64,000 bases of DNA, taken from assembly GCF_017312365.1 (NCBI RefSeq), contig NZ_BLJI01000002.1:186001-250000 (forward strand), read 5' to 3'. Below the pieces are notes generated by a model, which was not told the origin of the DNA, ran no database searches, and was given only the letters and a program-made list of their open reading frames with translations. Source of the DNA: Chroococcus sp. FPU101. GTDB lineage: Bacteria > Cyanobacteriota > Cyanobacteriia > Cyanobacteriales > Microcystaceae. Every line of letters starts with the position of its first letter. The first letter of the stretch is position 1. The translations under genes were made by a program, and so were the position numbers. Shown here piece after piece: positions 54,743 to 64,000 of this stretch.

Positions 54743-55720
54743 TTAAGGGTCAATTTTTGCTCTTTGTAAAGCTGTTTTCATAGGTGCTAAATGTTGATCA
54801 TGATCTACCCGCACTAATTGTGTAGAGTTATAAAGAGTCGTAAACATCGCTTTATTGTTTGGCTCATTTAACTCTAAAAGTGCATTAACTAATTTTTCTC
54901 TTGTTGCTTGAGGAACATCATTATCAATCACAATACCATGAGCAGGTACACCGGGGATTGACCAAAGAACGCGCAATTGTTGGGCTTCAGCAGCAGTGAT
55001 CCAAGGGGGATTGAGAGCATATTCCGAAACGGCGGCGGCATCAACTTGTCCACGTAATACGGCTTGTAATGCGCTAGTATAGCCATCTCCATACATGACT
55101 TCACTAAAAAATTTGCCATAGTCATCAGGATTTTTCACTAAACCATCGCCGACAAAGGTGCTAGTCGGGATGATATAACCCGAACCCGATGTACGTGAAG
55201 CAAAGGCCATTTTTTTACCTTTTAACTGTCCCAGGGTTTGTTTAGCGTTACCCAGCGTTTTTAAAGGGCTATCTTTTTTAACAACTACAACCGATTTATA
55301 GGTTTTTCCCCCCGAATAATCAGGACGAACTTCAGCTAAATACATTCTTGCACCTGTAAGCTGTTCGGCTTTGAGTGCGCCACGTCCTCCTAAAAAGGCT
55401 ACATCTGCACGGTTTGAGCGTAACGCTTCGATAGCGGCTGTTTCATCGGCTACTACTGCTTCTACCTTTAAACCCGTCTCTTTCGAGAGAAAATCAGTAA
55501 CAGCCTGTGCTTTTTTTTCTAAATCTGTCGCATCTCTACGGGTCGCAAAAACAATAACAATACGATTGTTTGGGGCTTGTGTAACAAGCTTTTCTTTTTG
55601 ATAAAGATCATCAGCTTCAGCTAAAGCTGGTTTAAATTGATAACTACTTAGATTTAGATTGAGTCCCACAGAGAGTAATAGTGATAAGGAACCCAGGCTT
55701 AATAAAAATTTAGATTTCAT
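54743..55720 (-). CDS. phnD: phosphonate/phosphite ABC transporter substrate-binding protein
   Basis: 325 residues with a signal peptide (SKFLLSLGSLSLLLSVGLNL). The PhnD fold is recognised from TGLKVEAVVADETAAIEALRSNRADVAFLGG, GKKMAFASRTSGSGYIIPTS and LRGQVDAAAVSEYAL. First gene of the phnD-phnC-phnE operon. The upstream gap (55721-55871) may carry a PhoB-type pho box, but I see no convincing pair of repeats. Confidence 0.92.
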   Translation of the reverse strand: MKSKFLLSLGSLSLLLSVGLNLNLSSYQFKPALAEADDLYQKEKLVTQAPNNRIVIVFATRRDATDLEKKAQAVTDFLSKETGLKVEAVVADETAAIEALRSNRADVAFLGGRGALKAEQLTGARMYLAEVRPDYSGGKTYKSVVVVKKDSPLKTLGNAKQTLGQLKGKKMAFASRTSGSGYIIPTSTFVGDGLVKNPDDYGKFFSEVMYGDGYTSALQAVLRGQVDAAAVSEYALNPPWITAAEAQQLRVLWSIPGVPAHGIVIDNDVPQATREKLVNALLELNEPNNKAMFTTLYNSTQLVRVDHDQHLAPMKTALQRAKIDP

Positions 55721-55871
55721 TCACTTCTTGCAAAATATAATCAACAATTTTAACAATATACATGATTCCTAGTCCATTTGAAAAAACTTTTTACACAACA
55801 AATTAGTTAAATTGCATTTAACGTTAGTATTTAAGTGATCAATTGACGATCAAAGCGATGAGGTCATCTAG

Positions 55872-56402
55872 ATGCGTACGCTTTTTCGGTTATCTTTATT
55901 TCGCTCTATTACAGGCTTACGTTATGCTATAGATGTATTTTTAGGTACTTTGCTGATTTGGCTCACATTACGCAGTCTTGGGGATAGAAACCCAGTTTGG
56001 GCTATTATTTCATTAATTGTTGTTTGTGATCCAGACATTAGCGTAGCATGGCCTAATTTTGTTTCCCGTTTTTCTAATACCTTGATTGGTTGTACAACTG
56101 GAATTTTGGGTCTGTTCATCATTGGTGCCAAAGAATGGCTTCTTGCTCCACTACTTGCCTCCACTATACTGATTTGTACAAGCATTATTAAAAGACCTGG
56201 TAGTTGGAAGATTGCACCTGCAACCAGCGCATTAATCTTAACTTCTGCTTTAGTAGAAAATTCGAGTTTAATTGGTTTTGAACAAGCATTCCACCGAGTA
56301 GAAGAAGTATTATTTGGCAGTTTAGTAGCTCTGCTCGTATCAGTAGTGTTATCGAAAATTTTTCCAACTTCATTTGAGAGAAAAAATATTAATAAAACTT
56401 GA
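55872..56402 (+). CDS. FUSC/aromatic-acid-exporter-like membrane protein
   Basis: 176 residues, about four helices. The sequence RYAIDVFLGTLLIWLTLRSLGDRNPVWAIISLIVV and RFSNTLIGCTTGILGLFI matches the membrane half of the FUSC-like family (PF13515 type), the bacterial YccS/AaeB group. Only the N-terminal membrane module is present, without the large soluble domain, so it is a short version common in bacteria. Substrate unknown. Confidence 0.75.
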   Translation: MRTLFRLSLFRSITGLRYAIDVFLGTLLIWLTLRSLGDRNPVWAIISLIVVCDPDISVAWPNFVSRFSNTLIGCTTGILGLFIIGAKEWLLAPLLASTILICTSIIKRPGSWKIAPATSALILTSALVENSSLIGFEQAFHRVEEVLFGSLVALLVSVVLSKIFPTSFERKNINKT

Positions 56403-56428
56403 TAATTAGCTGATTTAATTTGTTGGAA

Positions 56429-57583
56429 TCATTCTTTTTTAGGTTCTAAATTAACTTGATGAAGCGGAGGAGGTGTAGACCATTTGAAATGTTGATAAAC
56501 CTCGCGTGAAACTTCTTGAATTACCTTTCTGCCATTCTCATCGTTATGAGGACGTTTCACCATAACAGCCATTAAATAACGTTTACCATTAGGCATATCA
56601 ATTATACCTGCATCACCTAATGTCGTCCCAATATCACCCGTTTTGTGAGCAATAATCGCGCCTTTTTCTAAACCTGCAGGCAAAAGAGTATTAGTTACGG
56701 TTCCTTGCATGATTTCAAAAAAACGATCGCGCATTTTTATAGAAAGTAAATCACCTTGACTAACTCGATTCAAGATCAAAACTAAATCTTTAGGTGAAGT
56801 CGTATTTGTTCCTTCTAAATTGGGCAAAATATTTTTAATAACCGTCTGATGTAATCCCCATTCTTGAAACCTTTGATTTAAAACGTCTTTGCCTCCCATA
56901 CGTCGGAGCAGCATATTAGTCGCTGTATTATCACTAATAATAATCATTTTAATAGCAGTTTCAAGGGCAGTAAATTTTTGATTCGGTTTCATATACTGCA
57001 TATTTCCTGAACCTTTAGCAATGACACTTTGATCCATGATCAATTGCTCATCTAAATGGATTTTTTTAGCATCAACATCCTGTAAAAAAGCTACTAAGAG
57101 CGGAATTTTAATCGTACTCGCTGCCGCCACTATCCCATCGCCTTGTAGATTAAGATAACCTCCATTATCCAAATCAACCAAAAACGCCCCTAATTCTAAT
57201 TTAGGATATTTAGCCGTAATCTTTTCGATTTTTTGCCTAAGGGGAATTAATTCCTGTTTCAGAAATAAGTCTAAAGAGTGTGATGATTCTGCTATTTTAG
57301 GCTCTGAAGTTTTGGGTGTTTCTGTAGCTGTAATATTGGTTTGAGAAGAAATTAATTTAGTTGGGTCAAAAATGGTTAAAATTGTTCCAGCCAGTGCCGC
57401 TAATCCTCCACCTAAAATTAACAAGCGCAGTAACGAAATCAAAATTAAAATTACAGGTGACGGAATTCTTTTTTTCGGATTCAAGCGTTTTTTTTCGGCT
57501 GTCTTCGTGGAAATGGATGAAGATTGAACCGATAATGCTTTACTGGGATTAATAATTCGTACCGTCGTTTTTTTCTTAGGCAT
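56429..57583 (-). CDS. membrane-anchored class A beta-lactamase-like serine hydrolase
   Basis: About 384 residues from ATG 57583. One transmembrane helix at about 45-75 (VILILISLLRLLILGGGLAALAG), a Thr/Ser-rich linker, then the beta-lactamase fold: S-T-I-K (catalytic Ser about residue 156), SDN (IIISDNTATNML) and KTG (IAHKTGDIG). The omega-loop Glu may be that in NLEGTNTTSP, but ExxN is one residue shorter than the usual ExxxN, so penicillinase activity is uncertain. Proteins of this kind are common in cyanobacteria and may be cell-wall enzymes. Confidence 0.88.
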   Translation of the reverse strand: MPKKKTTVRIINPSKALSVQSSSISTKTAEKKRLNPKKRIPSPVILILISLLRLLILGGGLAALAGTILTIFDPTKLISSQTNITATETPKTSEPKIAESSHSLDLFLKQELIPLRQKIEKITAKYPKLELGAFLVDLDNGGYLNLQGDGIVAAASTIKIPLLVAFLQDVDAKKIHLDEQLIMDQSVIAKGSGNMQYMKPNQKFTALETAIKMIIISDNTATNMLLRRMGGKDVLNQRFQEWGLHQTVIKNILPNLEGTNTTSPKDLVLILNRVSQGDLLSIKMRDRFFEIMQGTVTNTLLPAGLEKGAIIAHKTGDIGTTLGDAGIIDMPNGKRYLMAVMVKRPHNDENGRKVIQEVSREVYQHFKWSTPPPLHQVNLEPKKE

Positions 57584-57602
57584 TGTCAATCAAAAAGATG
57601 GA

Positions 57603-58388
57603 TTAGGGCTCAGTTGATTCAAGAGGCTTTTTACTGCCTCTAAGACTAGAAATCGGTGGTAAATGTTGCAATAGCCATTCAGTATGACCGATAATTCCTC
57701 GTAACAAGGCTAACTCCTCTGAAGTCAAAGCAGAACGATTATAAACTTGGCGAAATTTCTCCATTTTTGCAGTAGCCGTATGGGGATAAAGATAACCCAT
57801 TTGGAGCAAAACACGTTCTAAATGTTGATAATATCTTTCTAGCGTCTCCAAAGTAGCCAGATTTGGGGTTATTGTTGACTCATCGCTTGTTTCTTCTAAG
57901 GCTAGTTGATAGAGTTCATAGGCACAGATGGCTACAGATTGCGCTAAATTAAGAGAAGGATATTCAGGATTGGAAGGAATACGCAGGAACCATTGAGCGT
58001 AGTTGAGTTCAGTATTACTTAAGCCACGATCTTCAGGCCCGAAAATAATGGCAGAGGTCGAATTTTCTTGCAGCAGTTTAGGCAGAATGGTTTTAGGGGG
58101 TTCGAGTGGAGTCGATAAATTACGAGTCCGCGCTGTAGTGGCGATCGCTTTTTGACATCCCACTAGGGCTTCTGGCAAACTATTCACTTGTTGGGCTGAT
58201 TCTAAAAGATCTACGCCATGTACTGCCATTAATCTTGCGGGTTCACTCAAGGGATCACACTGAGGGTTAACAATGACTAAATGCTGTAATCCCATATTTT
58301 TCATTACTCTAGCAATAGAACCGACATTTAATGGCCCTGCGGGTTCAACTAGCACGATCCGAATTTTGTTTAGTCTATTAGTATTCAT
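57603..58388 (-). CDS. trmJ: SpoU-family tRNA 2'-O-methyltransferase, TrmJ-like
   Basis: 261 residues. SPOUT motifs: [21 protein letters not shown] (motif 1), [13 protein letters not shown] (motif 2) and [21 protein letters not shown] (motif 3, knot). TrmJ methylates position 32 in tRNA anticodon loops. The C-terminal helical extension fits TrmJ. It lies 20 bp downstream of nothing else on this strand and is divergent from the DUF2256 gene. Confidence 0.88.
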   Translation of the reverse strand: MNTNRLNKIRIVLVEPAGPLNVGSIARVMKNMGLQHLVIVNPQCDPLSEPARLMAVHGVDLLESAQQVNSLPEALVGCQKAIATTARTRNLSTPLEPPKTILPKLLQENSTSAIIFGPEDRGLSNTELNYAQWFLRIPSNPEYPSLNLAQSVAICAYELYQLALEETSDESTITPNLATLETLERYYQHLERVLLQMGYLYPHTATAKMEKFRQVYNRSALTSEELALLRGIIGHTEWLLQHLPPISSLRGSKKPLESTEP

Positions 58389-58402
58389 TTTTTTTGTCTA
58401 AT

Positions 58403-58561
58403 ATGGCACGTCAACGCTCTAAATCTGATTTACCGACTAAAATTTGTCCTGTGTGTGGACTTCCTTTTACTTGGCGCAAAAAATGGGCGAACTGTTGGGA
58501 TGAGGTAAAATATTGTTCTGAACGATGTCGCCGTCGTCGTTCTCAAACATCAGAAGAATAA
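58403..58561 (+). CDS. DUF2256 small zinc-finger-like protein
   Basis: 52 residues: [20 protein letters not shown], then [12 protein letters not shown]. Four cysteines (CPVC and CSERC) form an evident zinc site. DUF2256 proteins are commonly linked to cryptochrome/photolyase genes in proteobacteria and cyanobacteria; here the frameshifted FeS photolyase is 47 kb away, so no direct partner. Starts 14 bp after the trmJ start on the other strand. Confidence 0.88.
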   Translation: MARQRSKSDLPTKICPVCGLPFTWRKKWANCWDEVKYCSERCRRRRSQTSEE

Positions 58562-60304
58562 TTATTCTCTAACCCCTAAATTTAAAAATACAGTCGCTCT
58601 TTTCACTCCATTTTCACTACCTTGACTACTCAGTGTGAGAGAACGTAAATTTTTAAATAAGGGTTTAACGGCAAATTCCGCAACTTTAACAATGGGTAAT
58701 TGTTGTTCTAGTAAGGGCTGGATCTCATGCCAATTGACAAAAAAGTAGCCATCATTTTCCGTGGGTATAGCAGAAATCGCTTGTTGAAATGTGCGACTAT
58801 CGACTATGGTTCGTTTCGTCTTTGATAAGACTTTTTCCATCACTGCAACAGAAGATGTAAAAATTTCGTACTGATTCCCTTGCGTTATCGTAGCGTGAAC
58901 ACCCTTGACGATCGCTCCTAGACGTGCTTCTTCTAGATCAGTATTCGTGATTAATTTCGTCCAAGCTTTGACTTTAGTCGTCTGGATCAGTAGATCAACA
59001 ACACTATAACCTTGATCAATGGCTAATTGATCTAAATGAGCAATGGCGGGAGCGATTTCTACATCTGGCATTCGTTCGGCAATAAAGACTAAATCGGGCT
59101 GCATCCCTTTTTCATTAGGGACTAGAGCAAGGCTATATTCACCTTTGACCCAACTAAAAACATCTTTTGGCAAATTTAAACCTAAAGGCTCTTGGTAGCG
59201 GTTTAAAAGCTGTGTAAGTAGTTGTTGTAATGGGCTATTTAGATCGAGTCCTGTTTCGACTTGCTGCCAAAATTGATCTAAGTTTGTGCCAGCGATCGCT
59301 AACATACTATTCGCAGGAAGATAAGCTAAGGCACCGACTAACTCAGAAAGTACGGGCGGTTGATTGTCTTCCCCTGTAACGCCGATTAAAGCCGTTTGTG
59401 CAACTAAACCTTCTGATTTAATAGAAAGACCAATTGCTAGGGTTTGTAGGGCTTTTGGAGTCTCAGGAGCAGAAGAATTATCTAGCCAGGCAGACAAGGC
59501 AGGTAGGTTCGCATAAACTACACCAATACGCGGATCTGAAATGGTTTGTAGTGAGTCTTGATAAATGGGTGAGTTTTTTAAATTTAAGTCGGGGACTTGA
59601 GCATTATTAATTGCAGCGCGTAGGATTTTAGGTTCATTGGCAAATAAAACAAAATCACCTACCACCGCACTAGATGTAAAATTCCGACTGCTAATCACTT
59701 TGCTAGGACGTTGATGAACTAGATTAATACCTTTGTATTGGTCAAAAACTAAATTGGATGTATTAGCGATCGCATTTCTCGAATAAGAGACTTGCAGAAA
59801 TTCCTTAGCAAGTTCAGGATCTTTAGTGGCTACAGCGAGTAAATATCCTGGTTGTACACCATCACTCTTATCATGATTGTAATCGAGTGTGGTCACCGCG
59901 AGGGTAATTTCTTCTCCTAACCAAGGTTGGATTTCATTGTCGTAATTGAGTCCAGTATTAGCTAAAAGGGTTTTTTCGAGATCTTTTAATTCGCGGGAAG
60001 AGCGTCTACGATTAGCAGGAGAGGCGATATACTGACTAAAAGATTCTAACCGTTCTGGGTTAACCAACAACGAGAGCATGACAGGTGCTTGTCGAGAAAC
60101 AAAAATCGAGGCGATAGGTTCTCTGGTAACACCCCCAACTAGAAGACTTAAAGAACTTTTCCCGATGATCCATGAAAAAGTTGTAGCACTTACAAGTAAT
60201 AGTAAGGCGACACTGATTCCTAGCGTAATAAAAAATGAATTTCGCTTCACGGGTTTCGATTTAGCTTTTTGGTGAGTGACCTTAACCAGAATGATTAAAA
60301 TCAT
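58562..60304 (-). CDS. DUF3352 domain protein
   Basis: 580 residues. One N-terminal membrane helix (FFITLGISVALLLLVSATTFSW), then a large extracytoplasmic part. FVSRQAPVMLSLLVNPERLESF, EKTLLANTGLNYDNEIQPWLGEEITLAV and GFFFVNWHEIQPLLEQQLP-like segments match the cyanobacterial DUF3352 family. No catalytic motif. It ends immediately after the DUF2256 stop codon on the other strand. Confidence 0.85.
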   Translation of the reverse strand: MILIILVKVTHQKAKSKPVKRNSFFITLGISVALLLLVSATTFSWIIGKSSLSLLVGGVTREPIASIFVSRQAPVMLSLLVNPERLESFSQYIASPANRRRSSRELKDLEKTLLANTGLNYDNEIQPWLGEEITLAVTTLDYNHDKSDGVQPGYLLAVATKDPELAKEFLQVSYSRNAIANTSNLVFDQYKGINLVHQRPSKVISSRNFTSSAVVGDFVLFANEPKILRAAINNAQVPDLNLKNSPIYQDSLQTISDPRIGVVYANLPALSAWLDNSSAPETPKALQTLAIGLSIKSEGLVAQTALIGVTGEDNQPPVLSELVGALAYLPANSMLAIAGTNLDQFWQQVETGLDLNSPLQQLLTQLLNRYQEPLGLNLPKDVFSWVKGEYSLALVPNEKGMQPDLVFIAERMPDVEIAPAIAHLDQLAIDQGYSVVDLLIQTTKVKAWTKLITNTDLEEARLGAIVKGVHATITQGNQYEIFTSSVAVMEKVLSKTKRTIVDSRTFQQAISAIPTENDGYFFVNWHEIQPLLEQQLPIVKVAEFAVKPLFKNLRSLTLSSQGSENGVKRATVFLNLGVRE

Positions 60305-60411
60305 TGCTAATCCAAGAAAATCTTAACATTGAACAGATGATTGCAACAGGACAAACCGTATCATTTTTAGTTTCTACTGTACAATGCAGACTGTAGTTAT
60401 CTCCCCATGTT

Positions 60412-61185
60412 ATGAAGTCTCCCGATATTTTAGCTCTTGACTTTGATGGTGTAATTTGTGATGGTCGTCGTGAGTATTTTCGTTCAGGATGGCTAACTTA
60501 TTGTCAGGTTTGGAGTCCGTCTAATTTTACACCACCTATCGGGTTAAGCGATCGCTATCTTCATCTTGCCCCAGTTATTGAAGTCGATGTGGATGTACCG
60601 CTTTTAGTTCGTGCTTTAATGTTAGATCTTCGTGAAGAACAAATCCTACAAAATTGGTACGAAATTAAGACAAAAATTTTAGAACAAGATCAGATTCATA
60701 AAGAAACACTAAATACAGAATTTGCCCGTCTTCGAGATGAGTGGCTCACTCAAGATTTCGATAATTGGATGAGTTATCAACCATTTTACCCTGGTGTGAA
60801 AGAGCGTTTAGAGCAATTTTTAGCAAGTTCCGTCAAATTAGTTATTATCACGAATCGTTTACAGCGTTTTGCGCTAAAATTATTAGAAGCCGAAGGAATC
60901 ACACTACCCGCAGAACAAGTATTTGGCAAACAAGGCGAACGTCCAAAATATCAAGTTATTCAAAGTTTATTAGCCGAGAAAGAACAAACGATCTGGTTTG
61001 TCGAAGATCATGTCAGAGCCTTATATTTAATAGAGCAACAAAGCGATTTAAAAGATGTCAGTCTTTTTATCGCAAATTGGGGATTTAATACCCATACTGT
61101 GCGTCAAAAAATTCGCTCATCAGATACCCGTATTAAAATTATTTCTTTAGAACAATTTAAACAAGATTTTACAGCTTGGGTTTAA
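60412..61185 (+). CDS. HAD-superfamily hydrolase
   Basis: 257 residues. Motif I is ALDFDGVICDG (D10, D12), motif II VIITNRLQRF, motif III Lys about residue 186 and motif IV FVEDHVRALYLIE. The cap is a helical insert between motif I and II. Phosphatase-type; substrate unknown. Directly followed by the ClC gene, whose likely GTG start is 2 bp after the HAD stop. Confidence 0.87.
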   Translation: MKSPDILALDFDGVICDGRREYFRSGWLTYCQVWSPSNFTPPIGLSDRYLHLAPVIEVDVDVPLLVRALMLDLREEQILQNWYEIKTKILEQDQIHKETLNTEFARLRDEWLTQDFDNWMSYQPFYPGVKERLEQFLASSVKLVIITNRLQRFALKLLEAEGITLPAEQVFGKQGERPKYQVIQSLLAEKEQTIWFVEDHVRALYLIEQQSDLKDVSLFIANWGFNTHTVRQKIRSSDTRIKIISLEQFKQDFTAWV

Positions 61186-61187
61186 TA

Positions 61188-62423
61188 GTGTTGAATCGTC
61201 AGTTTTATCAACTCTTATTTCTAAGTATGATAGTTGGAGCGATCGCTGGATTGCTCATGGCGTTATTTGAATTCTGTTTTCAACATAGTCAAGATTTTAT
61301 ACTACAAACGATTCCCAAACTAATCGAGCCAAAATATCCTTTCATTACACCTTACTGGGCCTTAATTGTTGCGCCTCTGGGTGGTTTACTCGTTGGTATT
61401 AGTGTACATCTATGGGGTGATATTCCCATCGGTTTTGAAAGCTCACTCTCACAAATCGCCCAACGAGGACGAGTTGAGTATCAAGGAATGTTAGCTATTT
61501 TTTTTCAAGGGTTAATAGCTCTTTCGTTTGGGGGTGCAGTCGGGCCAGAGGGGCCATTTTCATATCTTACCTCTGGGATTGGGAGTTGGTTTAGCGATCG
61601 CATCAAAGCTAATCCAGAAAAGACTGCCACATTAACCATAGCGGGACTCAGTGGAATGCTCGGCCCCTATTTTAAATCCCCGTTTGGCAGTACGTTAATC
61701 ATGCTCGAACAACCCCACAAACAAGAACATCAAACCTATATTATGCTCTTGATTCCGTCTGTTTTGGCGGCCATAAGTGCCTTGTGTGTCTTCCGTCTCT
61801 TAGTCGGGTTGCTCTATGCTAATGATTATCGATTTCCCAGTTATGAGGGTGCTGTTTTACTCCAAGTACCTAACGGTCTTCTTGTGGGAATTACGATCGG
61901 ACTATGGCTAAAGTATGTTAAAGGAACCTTAACCCATCGAGTAGAATACTTATTCACCCCACTAAAAAACCGCAAAATTTTAAGAGGATTTTTGGGTGGA
62001 TTAGGATTAGGAATTCTGGCGATGATTACGCCCTATGCTTTGGGTTCGGGTGAGGGGGATACGGCGAATTTGGTACGTTCAGCCACTCAACTGGGTGCGC
62101 CAATGGTGTTTGTAATTGCTTTCATTAAGCTGTTGGCTAATGTTATATGTATGGCGTGTGGATACAAAGGCGGTAATTTTTTTCCGATCCTATTTTCCTG
62201 TGTCAGTCTAGCAATGGCGATGAGTCTTATTTTACCTTTTCTACCAGCATCGATCGCTGCTTCTTCTGCTATGGTCGCTGGATTAACGGTGATCACTAAA
62301 ACACCAATTGCTGTAGTGATTCTATTGAGTGGAGTCATTCCAGCAAATCTGACTCCTATTGTAGCAATTGCTGCGATCGCTAGTTATATTACGATCAGTA
62401 CAAATATCAACGAAAGTGCATGA
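61188..62423 (+). CDS. ClC-family chloride channel/antiporter
   Basis: About 411 residues from GTG 61188 (the frame is open to a TTG at 61176). Multi-helix membrane protein with the ClC filter motifs: GGAVGPEGPFSYL (GxEGP with the gating Glu), and GYKGGNFFPILFSC. The first motif GSGIP is not evident. Translation is tightly linked to both neighbours: 2 bp after the HAD stop and an ATGA overlap with the MFS gene. May exchange Cl-/H+ or act on fluoride. Confidence 0.87.
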   Translation: MLNRQFYQLLFLSMIVGAIAGLLMALFEFCFQHSQDFILQTIPKLIEPKYPFITPYWALIVAPLGGLLVGISVHLWGDIPIGFESSLSQIAQRGRVEYQGMLAIFFQGLIALSFGGAVGPEGPFSYLTSGIGSWFSDRIKANPEKTATLTIAGLSGMLGPYFKSPFGSTLIMLEQPHKQEHQTYIMLLIPSVLAAISALCVFRLLVGLLYANDYRFPSYEGAVLLQVPNGLLVGITIGLWLKYVKGTLTHRVEYLFTPLKNRKILRGFLGGLGLGILAMITPYALGSGEGDTANLVRSATQLGAPMVFVIAFIKLLANVICMACGYKGGNFFPILFSCVSLAMAMSLILPFLPASIAASSAMVAGLTVITKTPIAVVILLSGVIPANLTPIVAIAAIASYITISTNINESA

Positions 62424-64000
62424 GCAATATTGCTAGGTCATCAACTTGGCTACCTTTGCGCCGCTCTTTATTCCGCGATCGCTGGATTGCTTTGATTATC
62501 TCCAGTGTCGGAACTTGGATGCAGGATACGGCGGGAACTTGGTTAATGACTTCCCTGACGACTTCACCGCTTTTAATTGCTTTGATGCAAACCGCCGCGA
62601 CTTCACCTGTACTTCTGTTGGGACTTCCCGCAGGTGCTACAGCCGATATTTTTGATCGTCGCAAGTTGTTAATATTCTGGCAAGGTTGGATGCTGGTCAC
62701 AGCCTTGATTCTGAGTGGTTTGACTTTAAATGGTTTAATGAGTCCCTGGTTACTCTTGTCACTAACATTTTGCTTGAGTTTAGGGGCGGCGATGAATAAT
62801 CCTGCATGGCAAGCCATTGTTCCAGAATTAGTTCCTCGTTCGGAATTACCTGCAGCGATCGCTCTTAATAGTGTGGGTTTTAATTTAGCCCGTGCTTTAG
62901 GCCCTGCCTTGGGTGGGTTAGTGCTTGCGGGTTTTAGCCAAGTGAATCAAGGTGTGGGGTTTGTTTTTGCGATCAATGCTCTTTCGTTTATTGCGGTTAT
63001 TTATGTTCTATATCAATGGCACCGTCAGCCGATTTTTATCAGTGCATTACCGACAGAACGACTACTTAGCTCGATCCGAACAGGACTACGGTATGTGAAT
63101 TATACACCCACCATCAAAGCTATTTTTATTCGCTCTTTGGCTCAAATGAGTTGTTTTAGTGCGATGTGGGCGTTATTAGCGGTGGTGGCGCGACAATACC
63201 TTAAACAAGGTGCGATGAGCTACGGTATTCTCAACGGTTGTATTGGCTTGGGGGCGATTCTAGGTGCTGTGTTGCTCCCTAAGCTCCGTCAACGTTTGTC
63301 AGCCGATGCACTGCTGGTCATTTCGGCGTTAATCTGTAGTGCGACGCTGTTAATCATGGCTTATGTTCATAATCTCCCGATTTTGATGAGTTTTTTAGTA
63401 ATTGCTGGAATCGCTTGGATCAGTACCACTTCAACTTTAAATATTGCTGTCCAACTTTCGGTCGCTCCTTGGGTACAAGCGCGGACGTTGGGCGTTTATC
63501 AAATGGTTTTTCAAGGAGGGTTGGCTTTAGGGAGTTTGGTTTGGGGTCTTGTTGCTGAAGAATATGGCACGACGATCGCTTTAGTCTGTGCTGCTGTGGG
63601 TTTAATTGCGGGATTACCTCTGGCTTGGCGTTATCGTCTGACGACAGGTGGAAAATCTGATTTAACTCCTTCACTCCATTGGACTGAACCCCAAGTGATG
63701 ATTGAATTAAACCCCGAACAAGGGCCAGTTTTAGTGACTGTTGAATATCGGATTAATCCTAATGATGCTGAGGAATTTACAAAAGCGATTCACCAATTAA
63801 GATTAATTCGGCTCCGCGATGGGGCGATCCGTTGGGGTGTTTTCCAAGATATTACGGATGCGTCGCGTTTTGTCGAAACTTTTGTGGTTGAATCTTGGTT
63901 AGAACACCTCCGTCAACACGAACGATTTACGAAAAGCGATCGCTTAATTCAACAGCAAGTTAGAGCTTTTCATCAAGGTGGAATTCCCTTGACATCTCAC
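62420..64000 (+). CDS. MFS_3-family exporter, cut by the window end
   Basis: Starts at ATG 62420 overlapping the ClC stop (ATGA) and stays open for 527 codons to the window edge. About 12 membrane helices (SLFRDRWIALIISSVGTWMQ near the start, DIFDRRKLLIFWQGWML for motif A) are followed by a soluble C-terminal region (PQVMIELNPEQGPVLVTVEYRI and WGVFQDITDASRFVETFVVESW, then EHLRQHERFTKSDR) that is typical of the MFS_3 (PF05977) family. Related to EntS-type siderophore exporters. The C-terminus lies outside. Confidence 0.9.
   Translation, partial: MSNIARSSTWLPLRRSLFRDRWIALIISSVGTWMQDTAGTWLMTSLTTSPLLIALMQTAATSPVLLLGLPAGATADIFDRRKLLIFWQGWMLVTALILSGLTLNGLMSPWLLLSLTFCLSLGAAMNNPAWQAIVPELVPRSELPAAIALNSVGFNLARALGPALGGLVLAGFSQVNQGVGFVFAINALSFIAVIYVLYQWHRQPIFISALPTERLLSSIRTGLRYVNYTPTIKAIFIRSLAQMSCFSAMWALLAVVARQYLKQGAMSYGILNGCIGLGAILGAVLLPKLRQRLSADALLVISALICSATLLIMAYVHNLPILMSFLVIAGIAWISTTSTLNIAVQLSVAPWVQARTLGVYQMVFQGGLALGSLVWGLVAEEYGTTIALVCAAVGLIAGLPLAWRYRLTTGGKSDLTPSLHWTEPQVMIELNPEQGPVLVTVEYRINPNDAEEFTKAIHQLRLIRLRDGAIRWGVFQDITDASRFVETFVVESWLEHLRQHERFTKSDRLIQQQVRAFHQGGIPLTSH

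Noticed and set aside
58403..58561. Functional link of DUF2256 with the photolyase
   Set aside because: The FeS photolyase is 47 kb away, so proximity gives no support in this window.
1..64000. tRNA or rRNA genes
   Set aside because: No cloverleaf or rRNA segment recognised by eye in the gaps; a covariance search was not possible.

Overview
The window reads as the chromosome of a cyanobacterium, probably a unicellular low-GC (roughly 40% by eye) member of the Cyanothece/Crocosphaera-like Chroococcales. The evidence is scattered HIP1 octamers (GCGATCGC), photosynthesis-linked genes (Psb34-type Ssl1498 protein, CyanoP/PsbP lipoprotein), and many families largely restricted to cyanobacteria (DUF2811, DUF3352, DUF6816-like, a cystine lyase of the Synechocystis C-DES type, PAS/GAF-rich sensor kinases). 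The genus is inferred, not shown.

Layout. 0-4 kb: tail of a purine permease and guanine deaminase, a TacA/TacT-type toxin-antitoxin pair, a GT1-like glycosyltransferase. 4-9.3 kb: a broken HTH regulator, a 1277-residue multi-PAS/GAF sensor kinase, pth and a DUF2811 gene. 9.3-9.7 kb: a non-coding stretch with three perfect TGTGGAAAA DnaA-type boxes exactly 21 bp apart. 9.7-14.4 kb: a frameshifted FeS-type photolyase, SpoIID-like protein, Usp, alpha/beta hydrolase, two tiny genes. 14.5-22.2 kb: the conserved housekeeping block tig-clpP-clpX (minus) facing asd-dapA-rnj (plus). 22-30 kb: small accessory genes, a tightly packed blaI-M56 peptidase-PrxQ-MFS cassette, a Pmp3 peptide and a coiled-coil protein. 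29-33 kb: an ADP-ribosylglycohydrolase divergent from a DUF2828/vWA (Ro60-like architecture) gene carrying three in-frame TAA codons, followed by a structured RNA-like hairpin; then pfkA. 34-38.5 kb: a histidine kinase lacking its phospho-acceptor His, overlapping a receiver-LOV-GGDEF protein whose receiver Asp is Glu. 38.6-42 kb: psb34, TPR protein, cyanoP-maf-rnd-GNAT operon. 42-44 kb: a broken papain-fold toxin/immunity pair and a frameshifted cystine lyase. 44-51 kb: TM0106-type nuclease, folD, Nudix, ctp protease, pyrF. 51-56 kb: gene remnants, a heptad-repeat protein, an unknown gene flanked by two copies of the phnE 3' end, and a phnD-phnC-phnE transporter. 56-64 kb: beta-lactamase-like hydrolase, TrmJ-type methyltransferase, DUF2256, DUF3352, HAD hydrolase, ClC channel and an MFS_3 exporter running off the end.

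The housekeeping genes are intact, but accessory genes carry an unusual load of simple lesions: eight in-frame stops without any indel (in the HTH, DUF2828, toxin, immunity and 53.2 kb genes) and three single-base deletions (photolyase, 14 kb small gene, cystine lyase). Most stops sit where Gln or Arg would fit (CAA/CAG/CGA to TAA/TAG/TGA). This could be ongoing accessory-gene decay, sequence error, or recoding, and these possibilities are kept separate below.

The most interesting candidates are the His-less kinase/phosphomimic LOV-diguanylate cyclase pair, the DUF2828-ADP-ribosylglycohydrolase locus with its hairpin RNA, the DnaA-box array, and the phnE-tail-flanked insertion. All calls come from reading the sequence and remembered family features; no database search was run.
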